Positions 46,429 to 54,923 of a stretch of DNA of 64,000 nt are shown here, in pieces. The stretch is from Fredericiella sp038205395 (GTDB taxonomy: Bacteria > Chloroflexota > Anaerolineae > Caldilineales > Caldilineaceae). The notes under the pieces were generated by a model. It saw only the letters and a program-made list of their open reading frames with translations, had not been told where the DNA came from and did not search any database. The position numbers and the translations under genes were made by a program. The stretch is taken from positions 3,475 to 67,474 of the forward strand of contig JBBRBX010000013.1 in NCBI GenBank assembly GCA_038205395.1. The letters are read 5' to 3'. Within the stretch, counting starts at the first letter, position 1. The number at the start of each line of letters is the position of its first letter.

Positions 46429-48237
46429 ATGAATGAACTTTCTCACCGCCAGGAGACAGACCTGCCGCGGTTGCCCCTGCGTTTCTTCCATCGCCACGCC
46501 ACCGCCATCTACTGGCTCTGCTTTGCAGTGCTGAATCTGCTGCTGTTTCTGCCCCTCGCCCTGCTCGACCAGGATGAAATCGTGCTGCTGCCGCCCGCCT
46601 CTCTTTTCGGCGACGGACTTTGGCCGGCGCTCAACCAACTCTTCATCTGGCGCAGCAGCATTGACCCGCTGCGGCTGTCGGTGGAGCTGGCGCTGGTTGC
46701 GGGCTTGTGGGTCAACCTGCGCCGGCTGCGCACGCGGCCCGTGCGCTGGACACTCGCCCTCCTCTATCTGCTGCTGCTGGCCTACTATGTGTATGAGGCC
46801 ATTATGATCTCCATCTATCGCGCCGACCCCGTTTTTTACAGCCACTATTTTCTGGCGCGCGATGGGCTGCCGTTTCTGGTCGAACATGCCGGCGCCGCCC
46901 CCTGGCTCTACGCCGCGGCCGGGGCCGGGCTGCTGCTGGCTGCCGCCGCCCTGGCCGCCTGCGTCCAGACCATGCTGGCGGCGGGCGCACGGCTGGGACG
47001 CGGCAGCCGTCTCCTGGCGGGCGCGCTGGCAGCCTTCTCGCTGCTGGCGGCGCTCACCTATCAGATCTATACTGCCCAGCCCGAAATGGTCATCAGCAGC
47101 GCCGCCTGGAAGCTGGAAAAAAATGTGGCCGACTCCTGGCAGCTGTATGACGCCATCGCCGGCTACGACGAGCGCGCCGTGCGCAGCGCCTATGACTACC
47201 GCGGCTATACCCTGGCCCACAAACCGGACATTTATCTAATCTTTGTCGAATCCTACGGCAGCGTCCTGTATAAACGCCCCGATTTCCGCAGCGCATACAC
47301 CGCCTTACTGACGCAGCTGCAAGATCAACTGCAGGATCAAGGCTGGCAGAGCACCAGCGCGCTCAGCCGTTCACCCACCTGGGGCGGCGGCTCTTGGCTG
47401 GCCTACACCAGTTTTCTGTTCGGGCTGCGCATCGACAGCCAGCCGCAGTACCTGGCGCTGCGCAACCGCTACCAGGTGACGGACTATCCGGACTTGGGCA
47501 GTACGCTGCGGGCGCAGGGCTATCGCTATGGCTGGGTTTCCTCGCTGGAAGAAGATCTCAGCGAGCGCGCCTGGGCGCGCTATGCCAACTTTCTCGGCCC
47601 CGATCCCTGGCTGCGCCACCGTGATCTCGACTATCACGGCCCGCAGTATGGCTGGGGGCCGGCGCCGCCTGACCAGTATATGCTCAACTATGCCGATGCG
47701 CTGCTGCAGCGAGAGAGCGACCAGCCGCTGCTCTTTGTGAGCATCACGCAGAATTCGCACTACCCGTGGGATCTGCCGCCGGCGCTGCTGGACGACTGGC
47801 GCGCGTTCAACACGATGCCGGCGCAGGTCACCACCAGCGGCGACGAGGTGGAGCAGAGCGACAGGCGGCGGCGCTACCTGGCGGCGATCGACTATGAGCT
47901 GCGCATGCTGGTAGACTTTGTGCTGCACAAGGATGACGACAGCATCTTTATCTTTGTCGGCGACCACCAGCCGCCGCAGGTGTCGCGGCGTGCCGACGGT
48001 TGGGCTACGCCAATCCACATTGTAGCCAAGGATACAGCACTGTTGGCCGCCTTTGGCGACTATGGCTTTGCACCGGGCTTGCAAGTCGATCTGCGCCGCC
48101 CGGAACTGCACCATGAAGGAATGTACTCCCTGCTGATGCGTGTGCTGCTGGAGCAGTATGGGGACGGGCAACTGGCGGCCCCAGCCTATCGCCCGGACGG
48201 CGCCACCAATACGGAGCAGCCAACGGCAAGCAATTAA
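46429..48237 (+). CDS. LTA-synthase-like membrane sulfatase/phosphoglycerol transferase
   Basis: A 602-residue protein; ATG at 46429. Residues 20-240 contain four to five membrane helices. The extracellular part is an alkaline-phosphatase-superfamily domain: IYLIFVESYGSVLY (metal-binding Glu), a nucleophile region SRSPTWGGGSWLAYTSFLFG (Thr or Ser), SSLEEDLSERAW, ITQNSHYPW and IFIFVGDHQPPQ (Asp-His metal ligands). Relatives transfer phosphoglycerol or phosphoethanolamine to surface polymers or cleave sulfate esters. The exact reaction is not readable. Confidence 0.8.
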   Translation: MNELSHRQETDLPRLPLRFFHRHATAIYWLCFAVLNLLLFLPLALLDQDEIVLLPPASLFGDGLWPALNQLFIWRSSIDPLRLSVELALVAGLWVNLRRLRTRPVRWTLALLYLLLLAYYVYEAIMISIYRADPVFYSHYFLARDGLPFLVEHAGAAPWLYAAAGAGLLLAAAALAACVQTMLAAGARLGRGSRLLAGALAAFSLLAALTYQIYTAQPEMVISSAAWKLEKNVADSWQLYDAIAGYDERAVRSAYDYRGYTLAHKPDIYLIFVESYGSVLYKRPDFRSAYTALLTQLQDQLQDQGWQSTSALSRSPTWGGGSWLAYTSFLFGLRIDSQPQYLALRNRYQVTDYPDLGSTLRAQGYRYGWVSSLEEDLSERAWARYANFLGPDPWLRHRDLDYHGPQYGWGPAPPDQYMLNYADALLQRESDQPLLFVSITQNSHYPWDLPPALLDDWRAFNTMPAQVTTSGDEVEQSDRRRRYLAAIDYELRMLVDFVLHKDDDSIFIFVGDHQPPQVSRRADGWATPIHIVAKDTALLAAFGDYGFAPGLQVDLRRPELHHEGMYSLLMRVLLEQYGDGQLAAPAYRPDGATNTEQPTASN

Positions 48238-48300
48238 CCTGCAAGCAACCCACCTGCAAACAACCCACAACGAGTTACTTGAGAAGGAGAGGAGTCAAGC

Positions 48301-49119
48301 ATGAAACAGCAAATGAAACAGCGGATGGGTATTTTGGCCCTGAGTGTCGTGGCCGTGATGGCGCTGGCCGCCTGCGGCGGCGCACAGGAGGCACAAACAT
48401 CTGCACCCGCCGCAGAAGTTGCAGCAGAAACCACAACGGAAGCTACAACAGAAGTTGCGGCAGAAAATACAGTAGAAGTTACTGCTGAAACAACCACGGA
48501 AACTGCGGCCGCCGGCGCAGAAAATCCTGCACCGGCGGCAGATGGGGCCGTCAGTGGACAGCGCACCTTTGTGATTGTCCCCGCCCAAACCACCGCTTCG
48601 TATCTCGTGGATGAGGAGTTTCTGGGCGGCGCGCTCGACAAGCTGGGCATTGCCGCCGGGGCCAACGATGTGGTGGGCAGCACGCAGCAGATCGAAGGCC
48701 AACTGCAGTTGAATCTTGACGACCTGAGCGCGGCGCTGGGCGACAACCGCTTTGCCGTGCAGATGGATACGCTGACGACCGACCAGGATCGCCGCGACAA
48801 CTGGATTCGGGAGGATGGGCCGCGCTTCAACCAGTACCCGCAGGCCACCTTTGTCGCCACTGCCATTGAAGGCGCACCAGCCACCTACACGGCAGGCCAG
48901 GAGGTCAATTTTCAGTTGATCGGAGACTTGACGGTGCGCGATGTGACCAAGCCGGTCACTTTTGATGTCACCGCCAGCCTGGCAGGCGACACCCTCACCG
49001 GCGTGGCCACCACCCAACTCAAAATGAGCGATTTCGGCATCGAACCGCCCAACTTCGCCAACACGCTGACGGTGGCGGACGATTTCGGCATCAAAGTGGA
49101 TTTTGTGGCGCAGGGGTAA
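48301..49119 (+). CDS. YceI-domain lipoprotein
   Basis: A 272-residue lipoprotein: signal peptide with lipobox LAAC (Cys24), a Glu/Thr/Ala tether of about 65 residues, then a YceI-type lipocalin-like barrel. Marks are FVIVPAQTTASYLVDEEFLGG, GSTQQIEGQLQLNLDDLSAALGDNRFAVQMDTLTTDQDRRDNWIRED, FQLIGDLTVRDVTKPVTFDV and DFGIKVDFVAQG. The family binds polyisoprenoids or amides in other bacteria; the ligand here is unknown. AAGGAGAGGAG precedes the ATG. Its 3' end overlaps the convergent gene by 29 bp. Confidence 0.87.
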   Translation: MKQQMKQRMGILALSVVAVMALAACGGAQEAQTSAPAAEVAAETTTEATTEVAAENTVEVTAETTTETAAAGAENPAPAADGAVSGQRTFVIVPAQTTASYLVDEEFLGGALDKLGIAAGANDVVGSTQQIEGQLQLNLDDLSAALGDNRFAVQMDTLTTDQDRRDNWIREDGPRFNQYPQATFVATAIEGAPATYTAGQEVNFQLIGDLTVRDVTKPVTFDVTASLAGDTLTGVATTQLKMSDFGIEPPNFANTLTVADDFGIKVDFVAQG

Positions 49120-50269
49120 CTGCTGCCTGTACGCCTGGGGCGCTTCCCTCCGCCCCAGGCGCATCTTCCCCCGCCAGCGGCTGCCCGTGGCTGACCAGCT
49201 CTGAGCCGCCCTGCCCCGCAGGCCGCCCCAGATACCAGCCCGTCAGCGCCAACCCCGCCAGTCCCAGCCCGACATCGCGCGCCCGGATCAGCAGACTCAG
49301 TCCAATGCCATAGGTCGCCGGCAGCCCCAGGCTGACCAGCGCCAACGCCATCCCGGCCTCCAGCGCGCCCACCGCCGCCGGCAGCGGCAGCAGAAAGGCC
49401 GCACGCGCGGCGAGCATAGCCACCATGGCCGCAGGCAGGGACAGCTCAAAGCCCAATAGGTAAGTCATCAGCCAGAACTCGCCGATCATTGCCGCCCAAC
49501 TGAGCAGCGAAGCCAGCACAACCGTCGCCATCAGCCAGGGCCGTTGGCGCAGCAGACGGCTGCCCAACCGTTCGCTTTCCTGCAGCGTGGCGACAAAGCG
49601 GGCGGCGGCGCTCTCCGGCTCACTTCTCTCCGCCGCGGCCGGCCCCGGAAAAAGCCGCCGCCGCAGCCGCAAAAAAGCCGCCAGCGCACCGGACAAGGGC
49701 CGGCGTCCGGCAGCCAGCGCCAGCAGAATCAGCGCCGGCAGCAGAAACAGCAGCCCAAAGCCGAGCGCCGCCCCCATCTGCATCTGGCCTGTCTGCCCGC
49801 CCTGTTCGACCTTACCCGCCTGCCACTGCAGCACAAAGAGCGCGCCCACCACGACAAAGGTGAAGTTGAACAGCATGTCCAGCAGTTTGTCCAGCACGAC
49901 GGCCGCCAGCGACACGGGCGCGGGCACGCCATCGCGCCGGCTGACCAGATAGACCTGCAGCGGTTCGCCGCCAAAATGCGGCCCCGGCGTAAAGTAGGAG
50001 ACGGCAAAGGTGGCCAGCCGATAGCCCATCAGCTTGTGGTACGGCAGTGCATAGCCTTGCGCGTACAGCAGCAGCCACCAGCGCGCGCTGAAGAAGGCCA
50101 GCACGACGGCGTTGGCCGCCAGCAGCAGGGCGATGTCGGCGGGCTGCAGCCGGCGCAGGACGGCCCACACGTCGCCGAGGGGAACCGTGCGCAGCGTCAG
50201 CCACAGCAGAGCCAGCGCCAGCAGCGGCAGCAGCGCCTGCCGCAGGTATTTGTGCCGCAGCGCCCTCAT
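49091..50269 (-). CDS. Flippase-like membrane protein (lysylphosphatidylglycerol synthase TM / UPF0104 family)
   Basis: A 392-residue protein with eight or so hydrophobic segments. The pattern WWLLLYAQGYALPYHKLMGYRLATFAVSYFTPGPHFGGEPLQVYLVSRR, followed by VVLDKLLDMLF, is typical of the family (PG-x-x-GGEP loop). These proteins flip lipid or isoprenoid-linked intermediates or anchor lipid-modifying enzymes. The gene overlaps the upstream CDP-alcohol phosphotransferase gene by four bases (ATGA), so the two are coupled; together they suggest synthesis and transfer of a phospholipid or lipid-linked head group. The C-terminal tail is Gly/Pro-rich. Confidence 0.82.
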   Translation of the reverse strand: MRALRHKYLRQALLPLLALALLWLTLRTVPLGDVWAVLRRLQPADIALLLAANAVVLAFFSARWWLLLYAQGYALPYHKLMGYRLATFAVSYFTPGPHFGGEPLQVYLVSRRDGVPAPVSLAAVVLDKLLDMLFNFTFVVVGALFVLQWQAGKVEQGGQTGQMQMGAALGFGLLFLLPALILLALAAGRRPLSGALAAFLRLRRRLFPGPAAAERSEPESAAARFVATLQESERLGSRLLRQRPWLMATVVLASLLSWAAMIGEFWLMTYLLGFELSLPAAMVAMLAARAAFLLPLPAAVGALEAGMALALVSLGLPATYGIGLSLLIRARDVGLGLAGLALTGWYLGRPAGQGGSELVSHGQPLAGEDAPGAEGSAPGVQAAVTPAPQNPL

Positions 50270-51468
50270 GCGCCCGCCGCGCCCAGCTTAGCGCGCAGCC
50301 ATTTTTCTTCCGGGCGCCAGAGCGCCAGCTTACCGCTGCCCAGGTGCAGCACCACCACGGCGCACACAAACAGCAGCGCATAGCCCTCCCCCGGCAGCCC
50401 GCCGCCATCTTGTGCTGTGGCCATGCCCAACGCCGCCAGGATGGCCAGCAGCAGCGCGCCGGCGCGCCCTACCACGCCCAGCAGCACCGACAGCACGGCG
50501 AGCAGCCCCAACAAAATCAAGCCGCCCCACCAAAAGGTGACGCCTTCCATGCCGGAGGCGCCCACCTGCCAGAGGATGGGAAATGCCAGCCCGGCGGCAC
50601 AGAGCCGGGCGACCAGGGGCAGCCAGCCTTCGATCAGCAGCTTGCCCGTCCGCCGCAGCCGCTGATAGGTGGCCGAAGTCGCGTCGATGGCCCCGCTGAC
50701 GGCCAGCCAGTCGCGGCCAAAGCTGAAAATCAGCGGCAGCGCCATGAGATAGGCGGCTAACAGCGTCACCGACGGCGGCCACAGCGGCCACAGCGCCACC
50801 GTCACAAAACCGGTCTGGAAGCCGGCGATCACGCGCCGCTGGTCGCTGGGCGGCAGCTCATAGATCGGCAGCCCCCGGCGACGGCGCAGCCACAGCCCCA
50901 GCACAAACAGGCCGCGGAAAAGCCCCATCAGCAGATACCACGGCGGCAGCTTGCCATACTGAATCCCCAGCAGGATAGCGATGAAAAAGCCCAGGCTGTC
51001 ATACTCGATGTCGAGAATCTCGCCCAGCTTGGTTTCGCGGCGGGTGATGCGCGCCACGTAGCCGTCGGCAAAGTCCATCAGCCGCTCCAGCGTGTAGAGC
51101 AGCGCGGGCATCCACAGCAGCAGCCCAGCCGGCGCCGGTGCGAAGAGAAAGCCCGCCAGCAGGCAGATCAACAGCCCGCGCAGCAGGGTGAGCGCGTTGG
51201 CGTAGCCGAGCGAGCCGAGCAGCGGCGCGCTTTCTCCGTGCGCCAGGCTGCCGCCCTGCCGCCGGTTGTAGGGCAAGGCATGCCAGAGAATGGCCAGTTG
51301 GGCGATCATGGCGGCGGCGGCGGGCAGCAGCCACTGCCATGCGATTTGCTGCAGGCTGCTGCGTTCCAGCAGCAGATAGCCCAACAGCAGCGCCGCCAAG
51401 TAGCAGCCGGTCACCAACAGCCACTGCCGGCGCAGCGGAGAGAGCGAGTGTTTCGGGTCGCCGATCAT
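50266..51468 (-). CDS. CDP-alcohol phosphotransferase-type membrane protein
   Basis: A 400-residue membrane protein; start ATG at 51466-51468. The catalytic signature D-x2-D-G-x2-A-R-x8-G-x3-D-x3-D is complete in MDFADGYVARITRRETKLGEILDIEYDS (about residues 135-162), with NALTLLRGLL before it. This family joins CDP-activated lipids to alcohols such as glycerol phosphate, inositol phosphate or serine. The chain is about twice the usual length: the catalytic half (residues 80-260) is followed by six further helices resembling a DoxX/CDP-alcohol hybrid. Coupled to the flippase-like gene. Confidence 0.83.
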   Translation of the reverse strand: MIGDPKHSLSPLRRQWLLVTGCYLAALLLGYLLLERSSLQQIAWQWLLPAAAAMIAQLAILWHALPYNRRQGGSLAHGESAPLLGSLGYANALTLLRGLLICLLAGFLFAPAPAGLLLWMPALLYTLERLMDFADGYVARITRRETKLGEILDIEYDSLGFFIAILLGIQYGKLPPWYLLMGLFRGLFVLGLWLRRRRGLPIYELPPSDQRRVIAGFQTGFVTVALWPLWPPSVTLLAAYLMALPLIFSFGRDWLAVSGAIDATSATYQRLRRTGKLLIEGWLPLVARLCAAGLAFPILWQVGASGMEGVTFWWGGLILLGLLAVLSVLLGVVGRAGALLLAILAALGMATAQDGGGLPGEGYALLFVCAVVVLHLGSGKLALWRPEEKWLRAKLGAAGA

Positions 51469-51632
51469 TGTCTTTGCCTTGCGCCTTTGCCCCTTTGTCC
51501 CGTCCTGCTGGAGAGGGAGAGAGCCGTTCCCAGCTTCTGGAGTCGCTACCCGCGCCTCCAGGCTATCCTTGTAGTCTACAGCGGCTACTATAGCGCGGCA
51601 AAAGAGAAAATTGCTGTGATAGAATGCCCCAT

Positions 51633-51779
51633 ATGGAGACAACTACTGTGATTGAGGAATACTTTAATTTTCTGCGCGGGGCTAGCCCGGAGGAATTGGC
51701 TTTGCGCGCCAAGCCGGCATCCGCATCTATAGTGGACCCAGGAATTTGGACAGTGGAAACGGCTGAAATAAAGTCCTGA
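51633..51779 (+). CDS. Short gene start interrupted by an IS3 end
   Basis: An ATG at 51633 opens 48 codons. The first ~33 (METTTVIEEYFNFLRGASPEEL...) look like a real protein start; the rest is the reading of the IS3 left end that begins at 51733. The original gene therefore seems cut after about 33 residues. Family not recognised. Confidence 0.3.
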   Translation: METTTVIEEYFNFLRGASPEELALRAKPASASIVDPGIWTVETAEIKS

Positions 51780-51947
51780 GCTACCATGCGCAAACAGTAC
51801 AGTGCTACCTATAAAGCCGAAATCGTGCAAGGACTGCTAAAAGAAGAGAAGACGGTGAGCCAACTGGCGTCGGAAACGGGCATCCACCCAACACAACTCA
51901 AAGAGTGGAAGAGAATTGCGTTGACGCGCCTGCCGGAATTACCATAG
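51733..51947 (+). pseudogene. IS3-family left end with truncated orfA
   Basis: The terminal sequence TGGACCCAGGAATTTGGACA at 51733 is typical of IS3-group inverted repeats. The ATG at 51786 starts a 53-residue frame (MRKQYSATYKAEIVQGLLKE..., TVSQLASETGIHPTQLKEWK) matching the helix-turn-helix of IS3 orfA, then ends early at TAG 51945-51947. The rest of orfA, orfB and the right end are missing. Confidence 0.72.
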
Positions 51948-52013
51948 GCTTTCAACATCAACTTTGCAACTGATGACTTCTTGCGCTCTCTTCTCATCCC
52001 TGATTTCACCCCT
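51948..52013. other. Short unassigned junction
   Basis: Sequence between two transposon scraps; nothing recognisable. Confidence 0.4.
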
Positions 52014-52180
52014 TTACCTACATAAGCGGGCGCGTTGACCAACACCTTTCAGCGCAAACATCGTCCCGAGCGTCACTAGCTCACTCGGGTTTAGTTTCCC
52101 TTGAACATGCTTGTGCAGGCGGCCTAATCGTTCATCTACGCGACAGAATAACTCCGTGATAAAATGGATGGCGGTAGTTA
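52014..52180 (-). pseudogene. N-terminal fragment of a DDE transposase
   Basis: Minus-strand reading gives TTAIHFITELFCRVDERLGRL, then HVQGKLNPSELVTLGTMFALKGVG and a stop. This matches the start of a common transposase type (ITELFCRVDD...KHPQAKLWPSELVTLGLLFALKGVGNRAF). The gene is cut after about 55 residues, probably by the IS3 element. Confidence 0.6.
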
Positions 52181-52271
52181 ATAAGACAAGGATCAGATTT
52201 TTACAGTGTGGATTCCCGCAGACTGAATTCATAAATAGACAGATAAGCAACACACAAACCAAGGAGAGATT

Positions 52272-52706
52272 ATGGACATCAGTGATTTTGTTTCTAAAGA
52301 GGAAGTTCGGCGTGCGTGTCAGGAACTTGGAATACAAGACTGGACTAAATTAACCGAGACAAAGGTAGAGCTGGAAGAAGCAAGAATTATCCAACAAGCT
52401 GTTGGATCCGAAGCGGTAGAGATATCAGTTGAGGGGTTTCAACAAGGATTGGAAGTGGAGCTGGAACACGGGCTGCAATTCCCGGATGCGAACGTCACAA
52501 ACAATCATCCGATTCTAACGGGCAAGATTGTACTGGCACATCTAAAAGAAATGCTGGACTATTACCTGAGGCTCAAAGTGGCTGAACTTGAAGGAGATAT
52601 GCTCAAGGCATCGAAACGAGGGGATGCAGAAAAACTGTCCAGAATATACAAGAATCTGATTGCAGCCCGCATTGAGTTAAGCGAATGGGAGAAATCAGAA
52701 GATTGA
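52272..52706 (+). CDS. DUF5661-like protein
   Basis: A 144-residue soluble protein with AAGGAGAG upstream of the ATG. The central block FQQGLEVELEHGLQFPDANVTNNHPILTGKIVLAHLKEMLDYYLRL matches the pattern of DUF5661 (GL-x-VE-x-EHG...NVT-x-x-DP-x-LTGKIALAHL-x-E-x-x-DYY), known mainly from small proteins in varied bacteria and phages. The N-terminus has a short helical region (EEVRRACQELGIQDW) and the C-terminus a helical tail rich in Lys/Glu. Function unknown. It is the only intact gene in this mobile-element graveyard. Confidence 0.7.
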   Translation: MDISDFVSKEEVRRACQELGIQDWTKLTETKVELEEARIIQQAVGSEAVEISVEGFQQGLEVELEHGLQFPDANVTNNHPILTGKIVLAHLKEMLDYYLRLKVAELEGDMLKASKRGDAEKLSRIYKNLIAARIELSEWEKSED

Positions 52707-52784
52707 CGATGGCATTCGTTATTATGTGTTCGGATTCGTTTTATTGCCACAAAGTAGCTCGGCGCTAATGCCAGCCAAGCATGG
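52707..52784. other. Spacer before the intron remnant
   Basis: No gene seen; flanks the 3' boundary of the group II intron remnant on the minus strand. Confidence 0.3.
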
Positions 52785-52862
52785 TCGGGAGGAGAGTCAC
52801 CCCTCCCCCGCCAGTCCAGAACCGTGCGTGAGACTTTTACCTCACACGGCTCCTCAGATGAG
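52785..52862 (-). ncRNA. Group II intron 3' end remnant (domains V and VI)
   Basis: On the minus strand 52851-52819 reads AGCCGTGTGAGG, a short AAA-containing loop, then CTCACGCACGGTT. This is a 33-nt hairpin with the AGC catalytic triad and the pairing of group II domain V. It is followed by a G-rich/C-rich hairpin (about 52785-52813, GGGGGAGGGG...CTCCTCCCGAC) in the position and form of domain VI and the 3' splice end. No intron-encoded protein or domains I-IV are present, so the intron is a dead fragment. Confidence 0.65.
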
Positions 52863-53069
52863 AGGCTATTGTCATGAGCATCGTTCAGCGATGGACTTCG
52901 TCGTGGCAGTGGGCATGGAGTAGTGCCAGGGCTCTTTATACGTTTCAAGGATCTGGCTTAGATGTAGTCAATTCAACCATTCGCTACCAGAGATAGAAAT
53001 GGCGGAATATACGCCTAAAAATAAGAGATCCTTGGAATCCATATTGAGCCCAGTTATTTACCCACATGA
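52863..53069. other. Gene-free stretch upstream of the intron remnant
   Basis: About 200 bp on the intron's 5' side with no reverse-transcriptase/maturase coding sequence; probably leftover domain IV or unrelated sequence. Confidence 0.35.
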
Positions 53070-53161
53070 GCGAATCCTGCAAATCCTGTTAAAGCTTTGC
53101 GTACTACCGCTTTCTGCGCAAGACAAGCGAAGAAAAACGAAACAGGATTTGCAGGATTCGC
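53070..53161. repeat. Perfect 21-bp inverted repeat with a 50-bp loop
   Basis: Bases 53070-53090 (GCGAATCCTGCAAATCC and 4 more) are the exact inverse complement of 53141-53161, followed by a further GCAGGATT unit and T6. It could act as a terminator for either neighbour or be a small mobile element. The same unit repeats (CAGGATT/GCAGGATT) within each arm. Confidence 0.7.
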
Positions 53162-53192
53162 AGGATTTTTTGATACGGATTCTCCGCTTACC

Positions 53193-54740
53193 TCATGGCG
53201 CCGGGCACGCCGCCCCTTCCGGGTAGAGCGAGATCGGCGCACGCGTGTAGTCGATCAAGCCAAAGCCGGCCGCGCTGCCCTCGGCGGCACCCACCAGCAG
53301 CGGCTGCGGAGCGGCGACGGTGTGGCTGATCACGCTGCTGAAATCGGCATAAACGCCCAGGTTGCCGCCCAGTGTACTGCTGCTCGTGATCTCCGCACCG
53401 CTGCGTGTGCGCAAGTTGACCAGCACATTGGCCTCAAAGGTGTTGGAATAGCCGCTCACAACGATGGTTGGCCCGCACACCACCTGCCCTGTGCGCGGCG
53501 CATCCAGGTCGAGCACACGCTGGCCGGGCAGCAGGGTCAGCGGTGCGCTCACCATGTTGATCTCGCTGCCGTCTTTGGCGCTGACCTCAAACACCTCCAA
53601 AGTCGCCGTCATTTCACTGCTCACCGTAAAGCGCAGCGAGCTGTCGAAAAAGGCGAAGCCATCCACCGACCCACCCAGCGCTGTGCGCTCGGCCAGCACA
53701 GCGCCGCCGCCGGCGCGCAGCCGCAGGTTGACCACCCCCTCAAAGGTCTGCGAGAAGCCGCGCACCACAATTGGGCTGTGGTAGAGGCCATCGGCGACCG
53801 GCGATAGCAGTTCAATCGCCTGCCCCGGATCGCTCCACACCAGGGTGGCGGGGGGGGTCCCAGTGGGTGCGGGCGTCGGCTCGATGGTGGCCGTGGGCGT
53901 GAGGGTGGGGGTCAGGGTGGGCGTCACCGTCACGGTCAGGGTTGGGGTAATGGTCGGCGTCAGTGTTGGGGTAATGGTCGGGGTCAGTGTTGGCGTTAAG
54001 GTCGCTTCGGCCTTGACCAGCGGCATGTAGAGTTCATCCGGCGCACTCCGGCAGTGCTGCGCCGTCACGTCGTCCGCATACAGCGCGCTGACGCCGTCCA
54101 CACCGTCGTTGTAGACGCCGATATGGACGCGCAGGCTGCGGCCCAGATAGGGGGTGAGGTCAAAGACGGCCTGCTGCCAGTTCTGCGTATTGCTGCGCGT
54201 CCACAGCAGAGGGGTGATCACCCTGTCGTTCTCGTTGGTGAGAAGCACATACTGGCGGTCGCCGGCCAATGGAACGGCAGGGATCACGCCATCCACGACC
54301 GCCTGCAGCGTGGCGAGATCGACTGCCTCGCCCGCAAGCAGTGCGCTGCTCTCCGCCGATAGATCACCCTCCGTGGAGACAGGCCACCACCAGAGCGACA
54401 GCGTCGCCGTCTGTACATCGGTCGGCACAAGCGTGGGAAAGACAATTGTCTGGTTGGCGGCGGAATAGCTCTTGACATTTTCGCTTGTGATCAAGATGCC
54501 CGCACGCAGGCTGCGCAGACCGCTGTGCGGCTGCGCGCTGCTGTAGGCTGCCGGGTAGGCGGTGGCCGGCAGTGTCCAATCCGTATTCAATTCAAAGCCG
54601 CCGTTGGCCACTCCCTCGCCGCAAACCACAGCGGCGGGCGGCAGCGGCTGTGCGGCGGCGCGCCAGCTTGTGAACAAAACGCCGAGCGCGACAAATAGCA
54701 GGACGGGGATAGACCAGGCCCAAAGGATACGCTGCTGCAT
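53193..54740 (-). CDS. Secreted protein with Thr-Pro linker and two Gmad2-type domains
   Basis: A 515-residue exported protein; ATG at 54738-54740 after GGGAGGGAG. A signal peptide or anchor (about residues 5-28) precedes an N-terminal beta-sandwich with carbohydrate-module looks (NGGFELNTDWTLPATAYPAAYSS, TATLSLWWWP). Residues ~250-305 are a (TPTLTPTI)n linker. The C-terminal part holds two domains of the Gmad2 type: IELLSPVADGLYHSPIVVRGFSQTFEGVVNLRLR and LDLDAPRTGQVVCGPTIVVSGYSNTFEANVLVNLRT. Such domains occur in cell-surface and spore proteins. It is probably surface-attached and may bind glycans; no enzyme site is seen. Confidence 0.75.
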   Translation of the reverse strand: MQQRILWAWSIPVLLFVALGVLFTSWRAAAQPLPPAAVVCGEGVANGGFELNTDWTLPATAYPAAYSSAQPHSGLRSLRAGILITSENVKSYSAANQTIVFPTLVPTDVQTATLSLWWWPVSTEGDLSAESSALLAGEAVDLATLQAVVDGVIPAVPLAGDRQYVLLTNENDRVITPLLWTRSNTQNWQQAVFDLTPYLGRSLRVHIGVYNDGVDGVSALYADDVTAQHCRSAPDELYMPLVKAEATLTPTLTPTITPTLTPTITPTLTVTVTPTLTPTLTPTATIEPTPAPTGTPPATLVWSDPGQAIELLSPVADGLYHSPIVVRGFSQTFEGVVNLRLRAGGGAVLAERTALGGSVDGFAFFDSSLRFTVSSEMTATLEVFEVSAKDGSEINMVSAPLTLLPGQRVLDLDAPRTGQVVCGPTIVVSGYSNTFEANVLVNLRTRSGAEITSSSTLGGNLGVYADFSSVISHTVAAPQPLLVGAAEGSAAGFGLIDYTRAPISLYPEGAACPAP

Positions 54741-54923
54741 AGCTCCCTCCCTTTGCAAAAACCACTACGGCAAAAGCCACTGACGAAAGACGGGTTTTAC
54801 TGACCAGAAAAGGCTACACACTGTCTATGACGTGCAAAGCAGGGATTTGGATACGGCGAATCCCGCTGAAACCCAAGTGCGGCTGTTGGGCGTCAGCGGT
54901 GAAGTATCAGCGGCGGGAGAGGG

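Noticed and set aside
53877..54010. Short periodic repeats resembling a CRISPR or minisatellite
   Set aside because: They encode the (TPTLTPTI)n linker of the secreted protein; no constant repeat/spacer structure and no cas genes.
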